Positions 1 through 9,540 of a DNA stretch of 64,000 bases are shown in pieces. Numbering within the stretch: position 1 is the first letter of the stretch; each line of letters begins with the position of its first letter. The notes under the pieces were generated by a model. The model searched no databases, was not told the origin of the DNA, and was given only the letters and a program-made list of their open reading frames with translations. Source of the stretch: Pictodentalium vernedei (Eukaryota; Mollusca; Scaphopoda; Dentaliida; Dentaliidae). The stretch covers positions 65,293,741 through 65,357,740 of the forward strand of contig CM062289.1 of assembly GCA_031216915.1 (NCBI GenBank). The letters run 5' to 3'. Position numbers and translations under genes: made by a program.

Positions 1-160
1 TTCTCAAAAATAGCCAAGTATTTTTCATTTTTTTCGTCGAGCTCGTTCCAATGAGGGGGTTATAACCTATGTTTTGGAGGCCAAAAAAAAACAGCGAAAA
101 AGATAGTTGTTCAAGAATTTCTTTTGCAAGTGTCGTCTGATTTGCAGACATTTTCTCCAT
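1..160. repeat. Degenerate half of the GAGCTCGTTCC-centred MITE family
   Basis: The stretch holds GAGCTCGTTCCAA, a GGTTATAACCTATG variant and the block AAGAATTTCTTTTGCAAGTG followed by TCGTCTG. These occur in the same order as the right half of the complete MITEs at 2925-3167 and 42063-42306. The TTAA terminus is missing and the copy is diverged. The left half may lie outside the window. Confidence 0.5.
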
Positions 161-458
161 GCAACTGAGTCTCGAGATGTTAAAAAAGTTAAAAAGAGCG
201 TTGTTAAATAAATGACTCACCTCGCAAGTCCGTGCGTTGCCTTTACGAGAGCAAAACGTGTTTGTTACGAAACATAAAATTAATTAAAGTCAGGAAATAA
301 CCGCAATAAACAGTAGTTTGTGACATTAAGGACAACACTTTAACTAAAATCTCTGCAGTCAAATGTAATTATTTCTTGTTTTTAAAACAGTATTCTACAG
401 TTAACTATAATTATATCTTTGTTTTACAGCATATAATCTCTTTTTACAATACCCACCA
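161..458. other. AT-rich spacer, nothing recognised
   Basis: AT-rich sequence with no convincing coding frame, repeat structure or RNA gene visible. Confidence 0.5.
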
Positions 459-518
459 ATGTATCGCCGCGACATAGCTTAAGATGCTCATGGGGCATTA
501 AGGACCAATAAATAAATG
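459..518 (+). repeat. Degenerate LINE 3' tail related to LINE-B
   Basis: The order 'ATCGCCGCGACATAGCTTAA, GATGCTCATGGGGCATTAAG, GACCAATAAATAAATGA' parallels the LINE-B 3' end at about 48220-48285 (cacgatatagcctta, gctgatgtggcgtaaa, caccaataaataaat). It is probably a short 5'-truncated copy of LINE-B or a relative. Only about 60 bp can be aligned by eye. Confidence 0.4.
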
Positions 519-574
519 AATATTTGCAACTCCCTGCTAACAAAATTAATATTTTTAGAAGAGATATCACAACT

Positions 575-940
575 AAACAACGGGTTTGACCTCCCGCCTG
601 GGACAATGTACTTCAAATTCAATCCGAATATAAACAGTTCGGTTCGATCCCCCTTTGGGAGGGGTAACTGTATCGTATCCTTGGGCAATACACTTATTAA
701 TCCCGATCGCCAGCGAGGGTCAAGGTGGGCCGTCTACTACGGCGTACTGAATGTCGATGGTGCACTTGTCTTCAACCAAAGTTAAATCCTGCTGGTCGGA
801 ACTCTGAACGTTTGCGAATCTGGCAGTTTCTCGCAGCTGTTCGGTGATTCTCTCCGGACACTCCAACTTTCTCCACCCGTAAAACGTTTCGACACGAGGC
901 GACCTTAGCTGTCGAAAATGTTAGCCCCAATAATAAAAAA
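575..940 (+). mobile_element. tRNA-derived SINE, diverged copy
   Basis: A B-box-like GGTTCGATCCCC lies near 641. It is followed by a conserved body (CCTTGGGCAA, GTCGATGGTGCACTTGTCTT, CAACCAAAGTTAAA, TTCTCTCCGGACACTCC) and an end resembling GTCGTAAAACACCAA with an A/T-rich tail. The same blocks occur in order in the SINEs at 20483-20773 and 25921-26283. The A box is eroded here. The 3' end resembles that of LINE-B, which suggests a mobilising partner. Confidence 0.65.
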
Positions 941-1287
941 GAAACCCCCACAGAAAATTATTTCACTCTCTGAAACGCGGACGTTCAGAACGCGTCACAT
1001 CGTCAAAATGGTTTTCTGAATCAAACCAACAACGCTCTTTTAAATCCACGATGCACACATTTCTCGGTCTCCTGACAAAATGACGTATTAGTACAGTTTA
1101 TTCAAGCAAAATATCGCATAAAGAGTTAACAGAGATTTGATATGATTATTAGAAACAAATAATAAACGAAACAGCTATTTTATGGAAAGTAAATAAAGCT
1201 AATGTATCATACATATAAGTATATAATGTCAAAACCTAAGGTCAGTTTAATGACCTACTATTTTGCAATTATTCTTTCTCTTTTTAC
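941..1287. other. Spacer, nothing recognised
   Basis: AT-rich sequence without a supported ORF or repeat. Confidence 0.5.
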
Positions 1288-1447
1288 GGAAGCGTATTGG
1301 GGCCAAGTAGAAAAAAAATATATTAAAGTTTCGTACCTTCGAAAAACTTTTCGTACCTACGAAAATGTTTTCGTACCTACGAAAACTTTTTCGTAGGTAC
1401 GATAACATTTTCGTACCTACGAAAAAGTTTTCGTACCTACGAAAACT
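1288..1447 (+). mobile_element. 5'-truncated LINE-A 3' end with palindromic minisatellite
   Basis: The segment opens with ACGGAAGCGTATTGGGGCC, AAGTAG, an A-rich spacer and AAAGTTTCGTACC. This matches, in reverse complement, the last codons, stop and 3' UTR start of the LINE-A ORF2 at about 35600-35650. Six to seven units of TTTTCGTACCTACGAAAA follow, one of them inverted. The insertion keeps only about 20 bp of coding sequence, as expected of a severely truncated target-primed insertion. Confidence 0.7.
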
Positions 1448-1818
1448 GCGAGGACATTCATTTGCCTCTTGTATCACATACATGCCGACAGCATACATGC
1501 AGGGGTACACTGTTGTTTAGCAAGGTGAGTTTTCACATTCATAATATGTTTTTCCTGTGTGTTTAAAATATTGTTGCATTATATATAGCTGAACTAATAG
1601 TATTTTAAGCTCACTTCGATTCAAGACTGACTTTGTACAATGCAGAAATTGCATAATTGCCGTCGCTATAAAAGGTTTGTTCACTTCCAGGCAGTTTGAG
1701 TGAATAGTATAGGTTGACTCTGTTTACAAGATGAATCCATTGTTTGCGTTTTATCGTCAACATATGCTTCAAACGGATGTAAACAAAACCAGGTACACCA
1801 AATTTCGAGCCTCTACCA
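1448..1818. other. Spacer, nothing recognised
   Basis: No supported ORF or repeat. Confidence 0.5.
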
Positions 1819-2089
1819 TTAACCCGTTGATGAAAGGAGCAGCATGCATGTAGTATTCAAAATAGCCCACAAGAAATGTTCAGGTAATAAGTTTAACAAG
1901 GAGCCGAAGGCCGTTTGTTGAAATCATTGAATGAAGATTTTCTATGGGCTATTTTGAATGTTGTACATTTTATACTGCCGGTCATTCACCTTTGTGTTAT
2001 CATGAAAATATATCCTAAAACATCAATGAACCATTCTAATGTCACTAACGTTTGAACCGAATGGGCAATTCCAGTCATCAATGGGTTAA
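1819..2089. mobile_element. TTAA-flanked MITE, TIR TTAACCCGTTGATGA
   Basis: Left end TTAACCCGTTGATGA mirrors right end TCATCAATGGGTTAA, with one mismatch. A second nested inverted pair, ATTCAAAATAGCCCA and TGGGCTATTTTGAAT, lies inside. There is no coding capacity. TTAA at both ends is the target-site signature of piggyBac-superfamily elements; the assignment rests on that alone. Confidence 0.6.
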
Positions 2090-2924
2090 ATAGATTTGTA
2101 TAATGTTTTTAAGAATTGTGGGTCATTTTTGGCCTCAATATTTTGTAAGTGAAAGAAAATCTCGTTGTTTGCGTATTGGCGGAGAGCATCGCTAAATCAG
2201 ATAGGTGCATATACAACGCCGTTTTCTAGGGGGTGGGGGTGGGGGGGGGGTGCAAATACCGCAAAGTATTTGTCTGACCTCGAATATGTCGCGGAAGCCC
2301 TGGGCCTATGCAATGGAATTTGGGGCCCATACTGCCACCACCAGCCCCCCCCCCCCCCTCCCTGCGCCACTAGGTGCACCGCTGTTTTTGAATTATGGTA
2401 CGGTATCGTGTAATTGTATTTTTGATCGCCGATCTAGTGAGGTCATTCTCATGCGAGAATATTGTAAAAAAAAATTATTACACCAATGGCTGTTTAATAG
2501 TATTTATATGGATCCGTTAAATCGGGGGGGGGGGGGTGCGGGGTGCTGCAGCTTCCCCCCCCCCCCCCTCCAATATTTTCCTCATATCTCGTCGTTAGGT
2601 TATCCATGCGGGGAGCAACCCTTTAGCATCAGCAAGTTCACCCAAATTAGCAATATCTGCACCCCCCCAATATAAATGTCGTTCAAACAGCCCTGTTATA
2701 TAAATTCTTTAACGTCTGTGTCAATAAACTGAAGTGCGAATTTTTTTCGTTATTGGGTTATAAAAGTCTGGCGACCGAAAATGGGTTATACAATTTATTT
2801 AAAATTTCCTAGTCTGCTGTTTAGGACCCTACTAGAAACCGTGCATATTCAGTGTGATTGTGTTATCGTATTTCTATATTTCAGATTGACATTCACATTA
2901 TTCGAGGTATTGAAGATCCATCAC
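2090..2924. other. Spacer with poly-G and poly-C runs
   Basis: G runs at about 2230-2250 and 2523-2535 and C runs at about 2345-2358, 2556-2568 and 2661-2668 make spurious Pro/Gly-rich frames. Nothing coding is supported. The C/G pairs could fold into G-quadruplex or hairpin structures. Confidence 0.5.
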
Positions 2925-3167
2925 TTAACCCTTTACCCAACGTAACGGCCAAAACCGGCCAGCGCTATTCTCAAAAATCGCCAATTAATTTTCACTATTT
3001 TTTTCATTTTTTGTCTCAAAAACATAGGTTATGACCCCACGTTGGAACGAGCTCGTTCCAACGAGGGGTCATAACCTATGTTTTTGAGACAAAAAATGAA
3101 AAATATTAGTTATTCAAGAATTTTTTTTGCAAGTGTCGTCTGCTTTTCATGTTAGGTAAAGGGTTAA
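2925..3167. mobile_element. TTAA-flanked palindromic MITE, family 1, copy 1
   Basis: It begins TTAACCCTTTACCCAACG and ends GTTAGGTAAAGGGTTAA. The centre is a long palindrome around GGAACGAGCTCGTTCC, whose arms GGTTATGACCCC and GGGGTCATAACC extend into TTTTTGTCTCAAAAACATA and its complement. It has no ORF. The TTAA ends suggest a piggyBac-type non-autonomous element. Complete relatives lie at 20839-21089 (inverted) and 42063-42306 (inverted). Confidence 0.8.
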
Positions 3168-3182
3168 CGCATTATCTAATAT

Positions 3183-4665
3183 ATTGCCAATACTGGGAGA
3201 CAGACTAGCTTTGCGAGACTTCGTCTGCAAGAGCGAAACGAATCTAAAGAGGAAAAAAGATACCTTACTGGGGAGATTACGGAAAAAATAGCCACGAGGA
3301 GCGCTGCACAGCCATTAAAGCCATTGGACGACTCCAGTAGCGAAGATGAATCAACACAGATTTCGATAGTGCGTGCCTCAAAAACCAGGCTACAAAAATC
3401 ACGAAAAGCAAGATAGATATATCGAAATGGCATGGAACCACAACGGAAAGCAGGCGAGGGGGCTCTCAAAGGGAGGTGGGTCAAGAAAAGTTCGAATGAA
3501 AAAGGCAGCAACCAAAACAGACTTGATCAAAAAAGGACGAGAACTTCTTTTCCTAATAGTTCCTCTAAACTGGCTTCAGAAAATGATGTCAACTTTGAAA
3601 TGACGGATTTCAATAAAAGGGAACTTTCAGAAAAGGAAACCATCGCACAAATGTACGAACGATTGCAGGTACCATGTGTTAGAGTGTATCTAAAAACTAA
3701 ATCAGTTGAACAAACATCGCAGCCAGACGTAAGTCATGGTCATCTTGATGATCAATTAGCATCTGATGATGCGTTGCCAACGCTCACAGCAGATGGTGAT
3801 ACAAGCGACACTGATGTAACATTTCGGACGAGCAACATCAGCGACATCCTTCAAGAATCTTTGAATGCAACGCTTCCTTTAACAACTTCATACGACGAAC
3901 CTTCGTGTTCATATACACAATCAACAACCCTCAGTTATCAGATTCCTGATATGGCTATATATACCCCTGACAATGAACAGTCCACTAATTTTGAACTTGA
4001 ATTAATTTCAAATTATGAGTCAGAACCATTCGGGTTGCGATTGTGCAGAGCGTGCATACAAGAAGACATGATCGCAGCGTTTAAAAATCCCGAAATAACA
4101 AATTGGCCACTTAAGGTGGAATTCGTGAATGAAATTGGCTCTGATGTAAACGGCGTTTCCCGCGATGCCTATTGTGCCTTTTGGGAGGAACTATTTAAAA
4201 TACAGAGTGAAGGTGAAGTCTTAATTCAAAAGCCTAAATTTATTTTGGACATGATGTCGGTCGGATGCAGTGCAACATTGAAAACCACCTTCCCAGATGC
4301 AAGGTCAATTACTATGCTATATGATGAACTGACTCCAATGCCGGGACGTGTGGTGGGGCTTCTGAATGCATCCCCTCAAACAAAAGGGCAAAACGATGCA
4401 CTCACTTGGACAATAAAGATTTATACGGAGCCTGTCAGGGGAACATTTGAGAAAACTATTGAGATTTATGACTGGCTATGACGTCATGACATCGGAGAAA
4501 ATCGATGTGCAATTCAATAAGCTATTGGGGGCAAGTCGACGTTTAGTGGCACGCACATGTGGCCGTGTTTTAGAACTTCCAGCTACATACAAAACGTATC
4601 CTGAGTTCAGAGGAGTGGTTTCCTCCCAGCTTAGTAGGGACTGCATGCAGTTTGATTTCGCATAA
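3183..4665 (+). pseudogene. HECT-type E3 ubiquitin ligase-like ORF, broken
   Basis: Translation from about 3183 gives a charged N-terminal region (RLRLQERNESKEEKRY, then DDSSSEDES). A TAG at 3414-3416 interrupts it, and the same frame resumes at ATG 3432 for 349 codons. The C-terminal third reads like a HECT domain: VEFVNEIGSDVNGVSRDAY matches the conserved N-lobe block, and after a frame change near 4440 come LLRFMTG and ARTCGRVLELPATYKTYPEF, where the Cys of the TC pair fits the catalytic cysteine. Known HECT proteins pass ubiquitin through this Cys. The stop and the frameshift make it a pseudogene unless splicing or sequence error explains them. It follows a MITE directly and is followed by a foldback beginning within 10 bp of its stop, so it may have been mobile cargo. 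The N-terminal half has no recognised domain. Confidence 0.6.
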
Positions 4666-4670
4666 AATAT

Positions 4671-5447
4671 TACAATAAAATATCCCGGTCTTCTATAGCT
4701 ACCGGACCAAATCGCTTTCGTTAAAGAAAAAAAGCAGTTATTTTTTACCCGATGTCGATGTCCTCGTCCTGTGTTTTCATGCTTTTTAGCATGAAAATAT
4801 CATAAAATATTTAGAATACGACTGACGTGGCTCACTCTTTCTCGAATATTTTGTATTTCACCCAGAAGCTACGATCTCATACTATTTTAATGAAAGGTGG
4901 AACTCAGGGGTGGGAAATATTTAATATTTTCAATTCTCAGTAACAAATAGTTCGTATCGGAAATTCTTCGCCTCCATCTTGGACACGTTCGATTTCCACC
5001 GCGTCGCCCTTGACATATGGAACATCTTCTAGGTTATAACGCACTAAATGTTTTCTATTGCATCCAGTATTAATAATTTTCTGTATTGTAACCTAGATGT
5101 TCTACATGTTGTGGACGATACGACGGAAATCGAACGAGTCCAAGATGGAAGCTATGAAGTTTTTTATACGAACTATTTGTTACTGTCTAATGAACATATT
5201 AAAATATTTCCCCTCCCAGAGTTTCAACTCTCATTAAAATGGTATCAGATCTTAGTTTCTGGGGTGGAATGTAAAATATGCGAGAAACAGTGAGCCACTT
5301 CAGTCGTATTTTTTCATATTTAATGATATTTTAATGTTAATAAACATGAACACGTTAGGGGATCTTCGACATCGGGAAAAAGGTGACTGCTTTTTCAACG
5401 AGAGCGATATACCGGTAGCAAAAGAAGAACCGAGATATTTTATTGTT
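4671..5447. mobile_element. 780-bp foldback (long inverted repeat)
   Basis: The left arm, from about 4671 (ACAATAAAATATCCCGG, GCTACCGG, CCCGATGTCG, AATACGACTGACGTGGCTC), is mirrored by the right arm ending about 5447 (GAGCCACTTCAGTCGTATT, CGACATCGGG, CCGGTAGC, CCGAGATATTTTATTG). The arms are roughly 360 bp and imperfect, with a short centre near 5050-5090. There is no supported coding. It begins immediately after the HECT ORF. Confidence 0.75.
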
Positions 5448-6489
5448 AAGACTCTTTTTTCTTCGAAAGCGGTATGGTTTGGGGCTATGCTATACCCAGG
5501 GGTATTGTATTATTAATAATGTTCAAGAACAAAAATGTTTAGAGAAGGGATTTAAAAGTTAAATGACAAGCGAAGTTCAAAATCATAATGGTTTACAAGT
5601 CATGTGCTCAGGAAGAACTGTCCTTGTGGATATAATACATTTAATAATAATGATAAAATGTTCCCGTCCCTATGTATTCTGAATAGGGTTAGCCTTTCTC
5701 AATGTGTTTTTATAATGGTTGGACGTCTTTGAAAGATCGTGGCAAAAGTGTTTTTACATTCATTTCCCAACAAAATCAATCCATTTAATAAATCGTCCAT
5801 AGAAGTTTGATCGAGTGACTGTTAAAACGCTGATAAATTGACTTGTGAAAGTATATCAAAAACGTGACCAGTTTGTACAATTCATGCATGCGATTTTGCA
5901 AGTAACCTATTTTGCAACACCACACTCCTTACAGGAGGTCCGCTCTTTTAACTTGTGTGTAAAAGCGGGGCACATCCATTGTGCCTCTAGCCTATCCACC
6001 TATATGGTGCTGAGCATATGTTTTGTGACGAATCTCGTAAATTACTGAAATCGCACAATGACTGTTTTCCATTAATAACAATAAGACAATATGATGCATG
6101 TCAACTGTTCAGTCATAATGTTCGCGGAGGATGCTAAAGTTATGATCGGGTATAAATCATGTACTCCAGTTGTTGTTTTTCGTGCTTCCATTGTACACAC
6201 AATAATTATCTTTAGCGACGCATAGACGTCGATATGCAGATGCTAACTTTAAAGACTGGATATAAAGTATGTATAAAGCCATTCTTATTTATTCGTTCTC
6301 TTGAAAGACAAGTAGTTTCGAAAAAATATATAACGTGTTAAAATTTAGCATCCAGTAACTAAGCGCAATGCGGTTCTGTTGTCTATGATGTTTATATCAG
6401 ATGTTTGAATAAATCCCTGTGTGAATTTGACATTTTGATAGTTTGTGAAGGACACAAACTTGAAAATCACATACCTTCAATGAATCAAA
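5448..6489. other. AT-rich spacer, nothing recognised
   Basis: No ORF, RNA gene or repeat could be supported here. Confidence 0.45.
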
Positions 6490-7105
6490 GATAGCTTAAG
6501 ATAATGACTTTTATTTACAATGCATAAAAAACGCTCCTTATAATTTCAGATTTTGTAATTCGCGAGAGATTTCTGGCGTTTCTTGCTTAAGATAACGACT
6601 TCCAATTACAATGAGTGCAAAATGCTAATTATACTTTCAGATTTTGTAATTCAGAAGAGATGTTCTGGCGTTAGTGCTTATCAAAATGACTGATGGCAAT
6701 GCGTACAAAACGCTAAATCTATTTTAAGATTTTGTAATTCTCGAGAGATGTTTTCGCGTTCAGTAAATGCTTAAAATTTTGACTTTATTACAATGAGTGC
6801 AAATGCTAATTATGTTTTAAGATTCTGTAATTTACGCAAGATGGTCTGGCGTTAGTGCTTAAAATGATGATTTCGATAAAGTGCGTACCAAACACTACAA
6901 GTGTTTTTAGATTTTGTAATTCACGTGGAATTTTCTGTGTTAGTGCTTAAGATGATTTTTAATTACAATGAGTACAAAATTTTAATTATATATTCAGATC
7001 TTGTAATTCACGACAGATGTTCTGGTGTTTGTGCTTACGATAATGACTTCGATTACAATGTGTTTAGATCGCGAATAAAATGTCTAGATTTTGTAACTCA
7101 CCCTA
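6490..7105. repeat. Degenerate ~90-bp tandem repeat, about 7 units
   Basis: The anchor GATTTTGTAATTC (with variants) recurs at about 6549, 6640, 6729, 6821, 6910, 6997 and 7087, a spacing of 87-92 bp. Other unit landmarks are TTACAATGAGTGCAAAA, GAGATGTTCTGGCGTT and GTGCTTAA. Units are diverged, so the array is old. Confidence 0.8.
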
Positions 7106-7309
7106 TCTGAAATGTACAATATTACCTCGAAAGTTTGTTTAGACCTGTGATCTAGAAACCATTCTCGTCATCGCAAAAGTAATTTTGAGTTTTCGCGAAT
7201 AGTTTCCAGGTGATCGGATACACATAATACATAGTAATTCTGATTTTTTGTCTTCTTGTGACCGTAATACTGGTTTGTAAAAGGCGAACATCGCAATAAT
7301 TTGTTGGCA

Positions 7310-8325
7310 TGTATAGCAGGTGGTTCTCGGACCTTATCGGATCTATGTTAGTGCGCAAGCCCGAAAGTGACGTCATGGTGACAGGTGTAATGGTAATGTT
7401 CGTGAATGCCCATCTTCCCACGTGTTTGTCATGTTGATACGTGGTCACTCGTGCGAATGCGCACACGTGTTTCTAGGATGACACACTATGTGGCTTCCGT
7501 CTTTTTGCAGGAAATACACCTGGGTGCCGCCATTTTGTTTTTAGAAATGCTTGTCCAGCTTAACGAATTTTCTTATGGATTTAAGAGTTATTTCCCTTGA
7601 TTTTTCCACTAGTTTACCCATCGAATCATTTGACACGAAAAGAACCGACATTTTTCTCGCCTTTTACACGTTTGAACCGTTTGTTGTCCTTAACGGTTGA
7701 GAAACCCTTTTTCTGTAATAAGCTATGCAACAGTGCTTTGCGTATGTCATCAAATAAGCCAAATAGACCCGACAAATGCTGAGATGTCCCAAAAATGCCC
7801 CCTTTGTCCGGTTTTGTTCCGTTGTAGTAGGATAGAAACTTAAGATATAACGGCACAAAATCGGAGAAAATATAGAACTTTTGTTCAACAGTTGTCGAGT
7901 CTATTCGGCTAATTGGATGGCATGCAGAAAGAATTGTTGGATAGATTATTAGGGAGAATGGGTACTGTATTGTTTCACAGCCGCAAAGGACAACAAACGG
8001 AGGATATAACGTCTCAAAGGGGAATTTTCGTGTCTGTTTCCGTAATTCGATGGGTAAACCAACGGCAAAAGCAAGGGAAATAACTCTTACACTCGTTATG
8101 TTGGACGAGCATTTCAAAATGGCGGCGTTATGTGGTACTTCCTATAGAATGATGGAAATCACATAGCGTATACGTTGCATCCTACAAAACGTGAGCGCAT
8201 TCGCACTATGGGCCACGTAAAACCGTGACAATATGGCCGCTCATGCGAGCCACCATAACACATGTAATCATGACGTCACATCCGGCAATTCGTACTAGCA
8301 CAGGTTCTGATAAGGCATGAAAACC
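7310..8325. mobile_element. 1-kb foldback with promoter-like motifs in both arms
   Basis: Arm pairs include GTGGTTCTCGGACCTTATC with GATAAGGCATGAAAACCAC, AGTGACGTCATGG with CATGACGTCACAT, GCGAATGCGCACACG with CGTGAGCGCATTCGC, CCGCCATTTTG with CAAAATGGCGG, GAGTTATTTCCCTTG with CAAGGGAAATAACTC, and GTTTACCCATCGAA with TTCGATGGGTAAAC. The arms are about 480-500 bp with a centre near 7810. TGACGTCA occurs at 7368-7375 and 8271-8278. No protein is encoded. Confidence 0.8.
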
Positions 8326-8509
8326 ACTTACTATTTATTATATCACTTGTATCTAGTAACACTGTTATGTTTAAGTGACGGCTAACAAGAAATACCATTT
8401 TTCCTCTGAGGGTTTTGCGTCGAACATGGAAAGTGGCTGTGGGATGTTTCAATACCGTGGTCCGTCTTACCGATGTTTTTTTCAATTCATAGGAGATACT
8501 TATTCTATG

Positions 8510-8800
8510 TAACCCGTCGTATCATAGGTTTTCACATAAAATTACGCAATATGGACGCAAATAACTTGCTAGGCCTCGTGCAATCGCCATTACAAAAGCG
8601 CAAGAGAGATTTCTCGAAAATTTTCCCAAGTCAAGAATTTTTTAAATAAAAAAAAACATTTTCGAAATATCTTAGATTTTCACCTACAAGTGCGCAACAT
8701 TGATGTCGACGACAAGACTGGTTAGGACCCACACAATCGACATTTTGCGAAACGTAAAAGTTATTCCTCTTGTATGGTACATATCCCCTCCATCTTACAC
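8510..8800. repeat. Diverged direct repeat, two units of ~160 bp
   Basis: The block TTTTCACATAAAATTACGCAA, ATATGGACGCAAATAACTTG, CTAGGCCTCGTGCAATCGCC near 8528 is echoed from about 8677 as TTTTCACCTACAAGTGCGCAA, CATTGATGTCGACGACAAG, ACTGGTTAGGACCCACACAATCGAC. Confidence 0.5.
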
Positions 8801-8825
8801 AGATTTAGCGTCAAAAGTCGATTTA

Positions 8826-9030
8826 CCCCCCCCCCCCCCCCCCCCCACACACACACACAGAGCTTCGGCACTCGCAGCAGATACACCTGCGTCCTCTGAT
8901 CATTAATATGAGCTATCACCTAGGGATCGAAAACAGCACAAACACACACCGAAAAATATAATTCCTTTCTACTTTTCCCCCAAACTCCACACACGCACAC
9001 ACACACACCCTCACCCCCCCCCCCCCCCAC
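8826..9030. repeat. Poly-C and (CA)n tracts
   Basis: Poly-C runs at 8826-8846 and about 9015-9028, with short (CA)n stretches at 8847-8859 and 8989-9008. Confidence 0.85.
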
Positions 9031-9246
9031 ACCCTCTCCCTTGTTTGTCTATTAGACTTTATGAGGTACATCTAAGAACTCATGTGTATGCAGTGTGTGA
9101 GGGCATCTGTCCGTGGTGATTTTCGAGGTAAATCGTAAGCTTACACACCCACAAACCGTGGTATGTGAACTAAACGAGGTTCGTAACACACATATAGGTT
9201 TCCTACTATTGAACCGGGGTACATCCCATACTTCACCATAGTTTTT

Positions 9247-9329
9247 AACACCAACTCCCGCTTATCTTACCGGGGTTAAAATACCGTGGGAAAACACCAA
9301 CTCCCGCTTATCTTACCGGGGTTAAAATA
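9247..9329. repeat. 46-bp tandem duplication
   Basis: The 37-bp block starting AACACCAACTCCCGCTTATC and ending GGGGTTAAAATA occurs at 9247-9283 and again, exactly, at 9293-9329. Confidence 0.9.
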
Positions 9330-9417
9330 AAGTGGTAATGGGAAAAAATACCACTATTTCTTCACAAACCTCGGAGCGTTGGGGTGCAGAACTACGATGT
9401 ACCTCCAAAAGCACACC

Positions 9418-9540
9418 CACACGCACACACACACACACCTACCCACCCACACAGACACACACCCACACTATCACACACACACACACACACACTCCCTCAC
9501 ACGCACGCATGCACGCACGCACACACACTCACACACACAC
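9418..9540. repeat. (CA)n microsatellite, 5' flank of PLE copy A
   Basis: Interrupted CA/CACC-rich tract. It ends exactly where PLE copy A begins, with the junction sharing the microhomology CACC. An apparent 'histidine-threonine' N-terminal extension of the downstream ORF comes from this tract and is not part of the protein. Confidence 0.9.

Noticed and set aside
2165..2675. Overlapping Pro/Gly-rich ORFs on both strands
   Set aside because: They arise from poly-G and poly-C runs; no domain, and frames open on both strands at once.
7626..8117. 163-codon minus-strand ORF
   Set aside because: Lies across the centre of the 7.3-8.3 kb foldback; both arms give mirrored frames and no domain is seen.
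9332..9540. His/Thr-rich N-terminal extension of PLE copy A ORF2
   Set aside because: It is the translated (CA)n flank; copies B and C do not have it.
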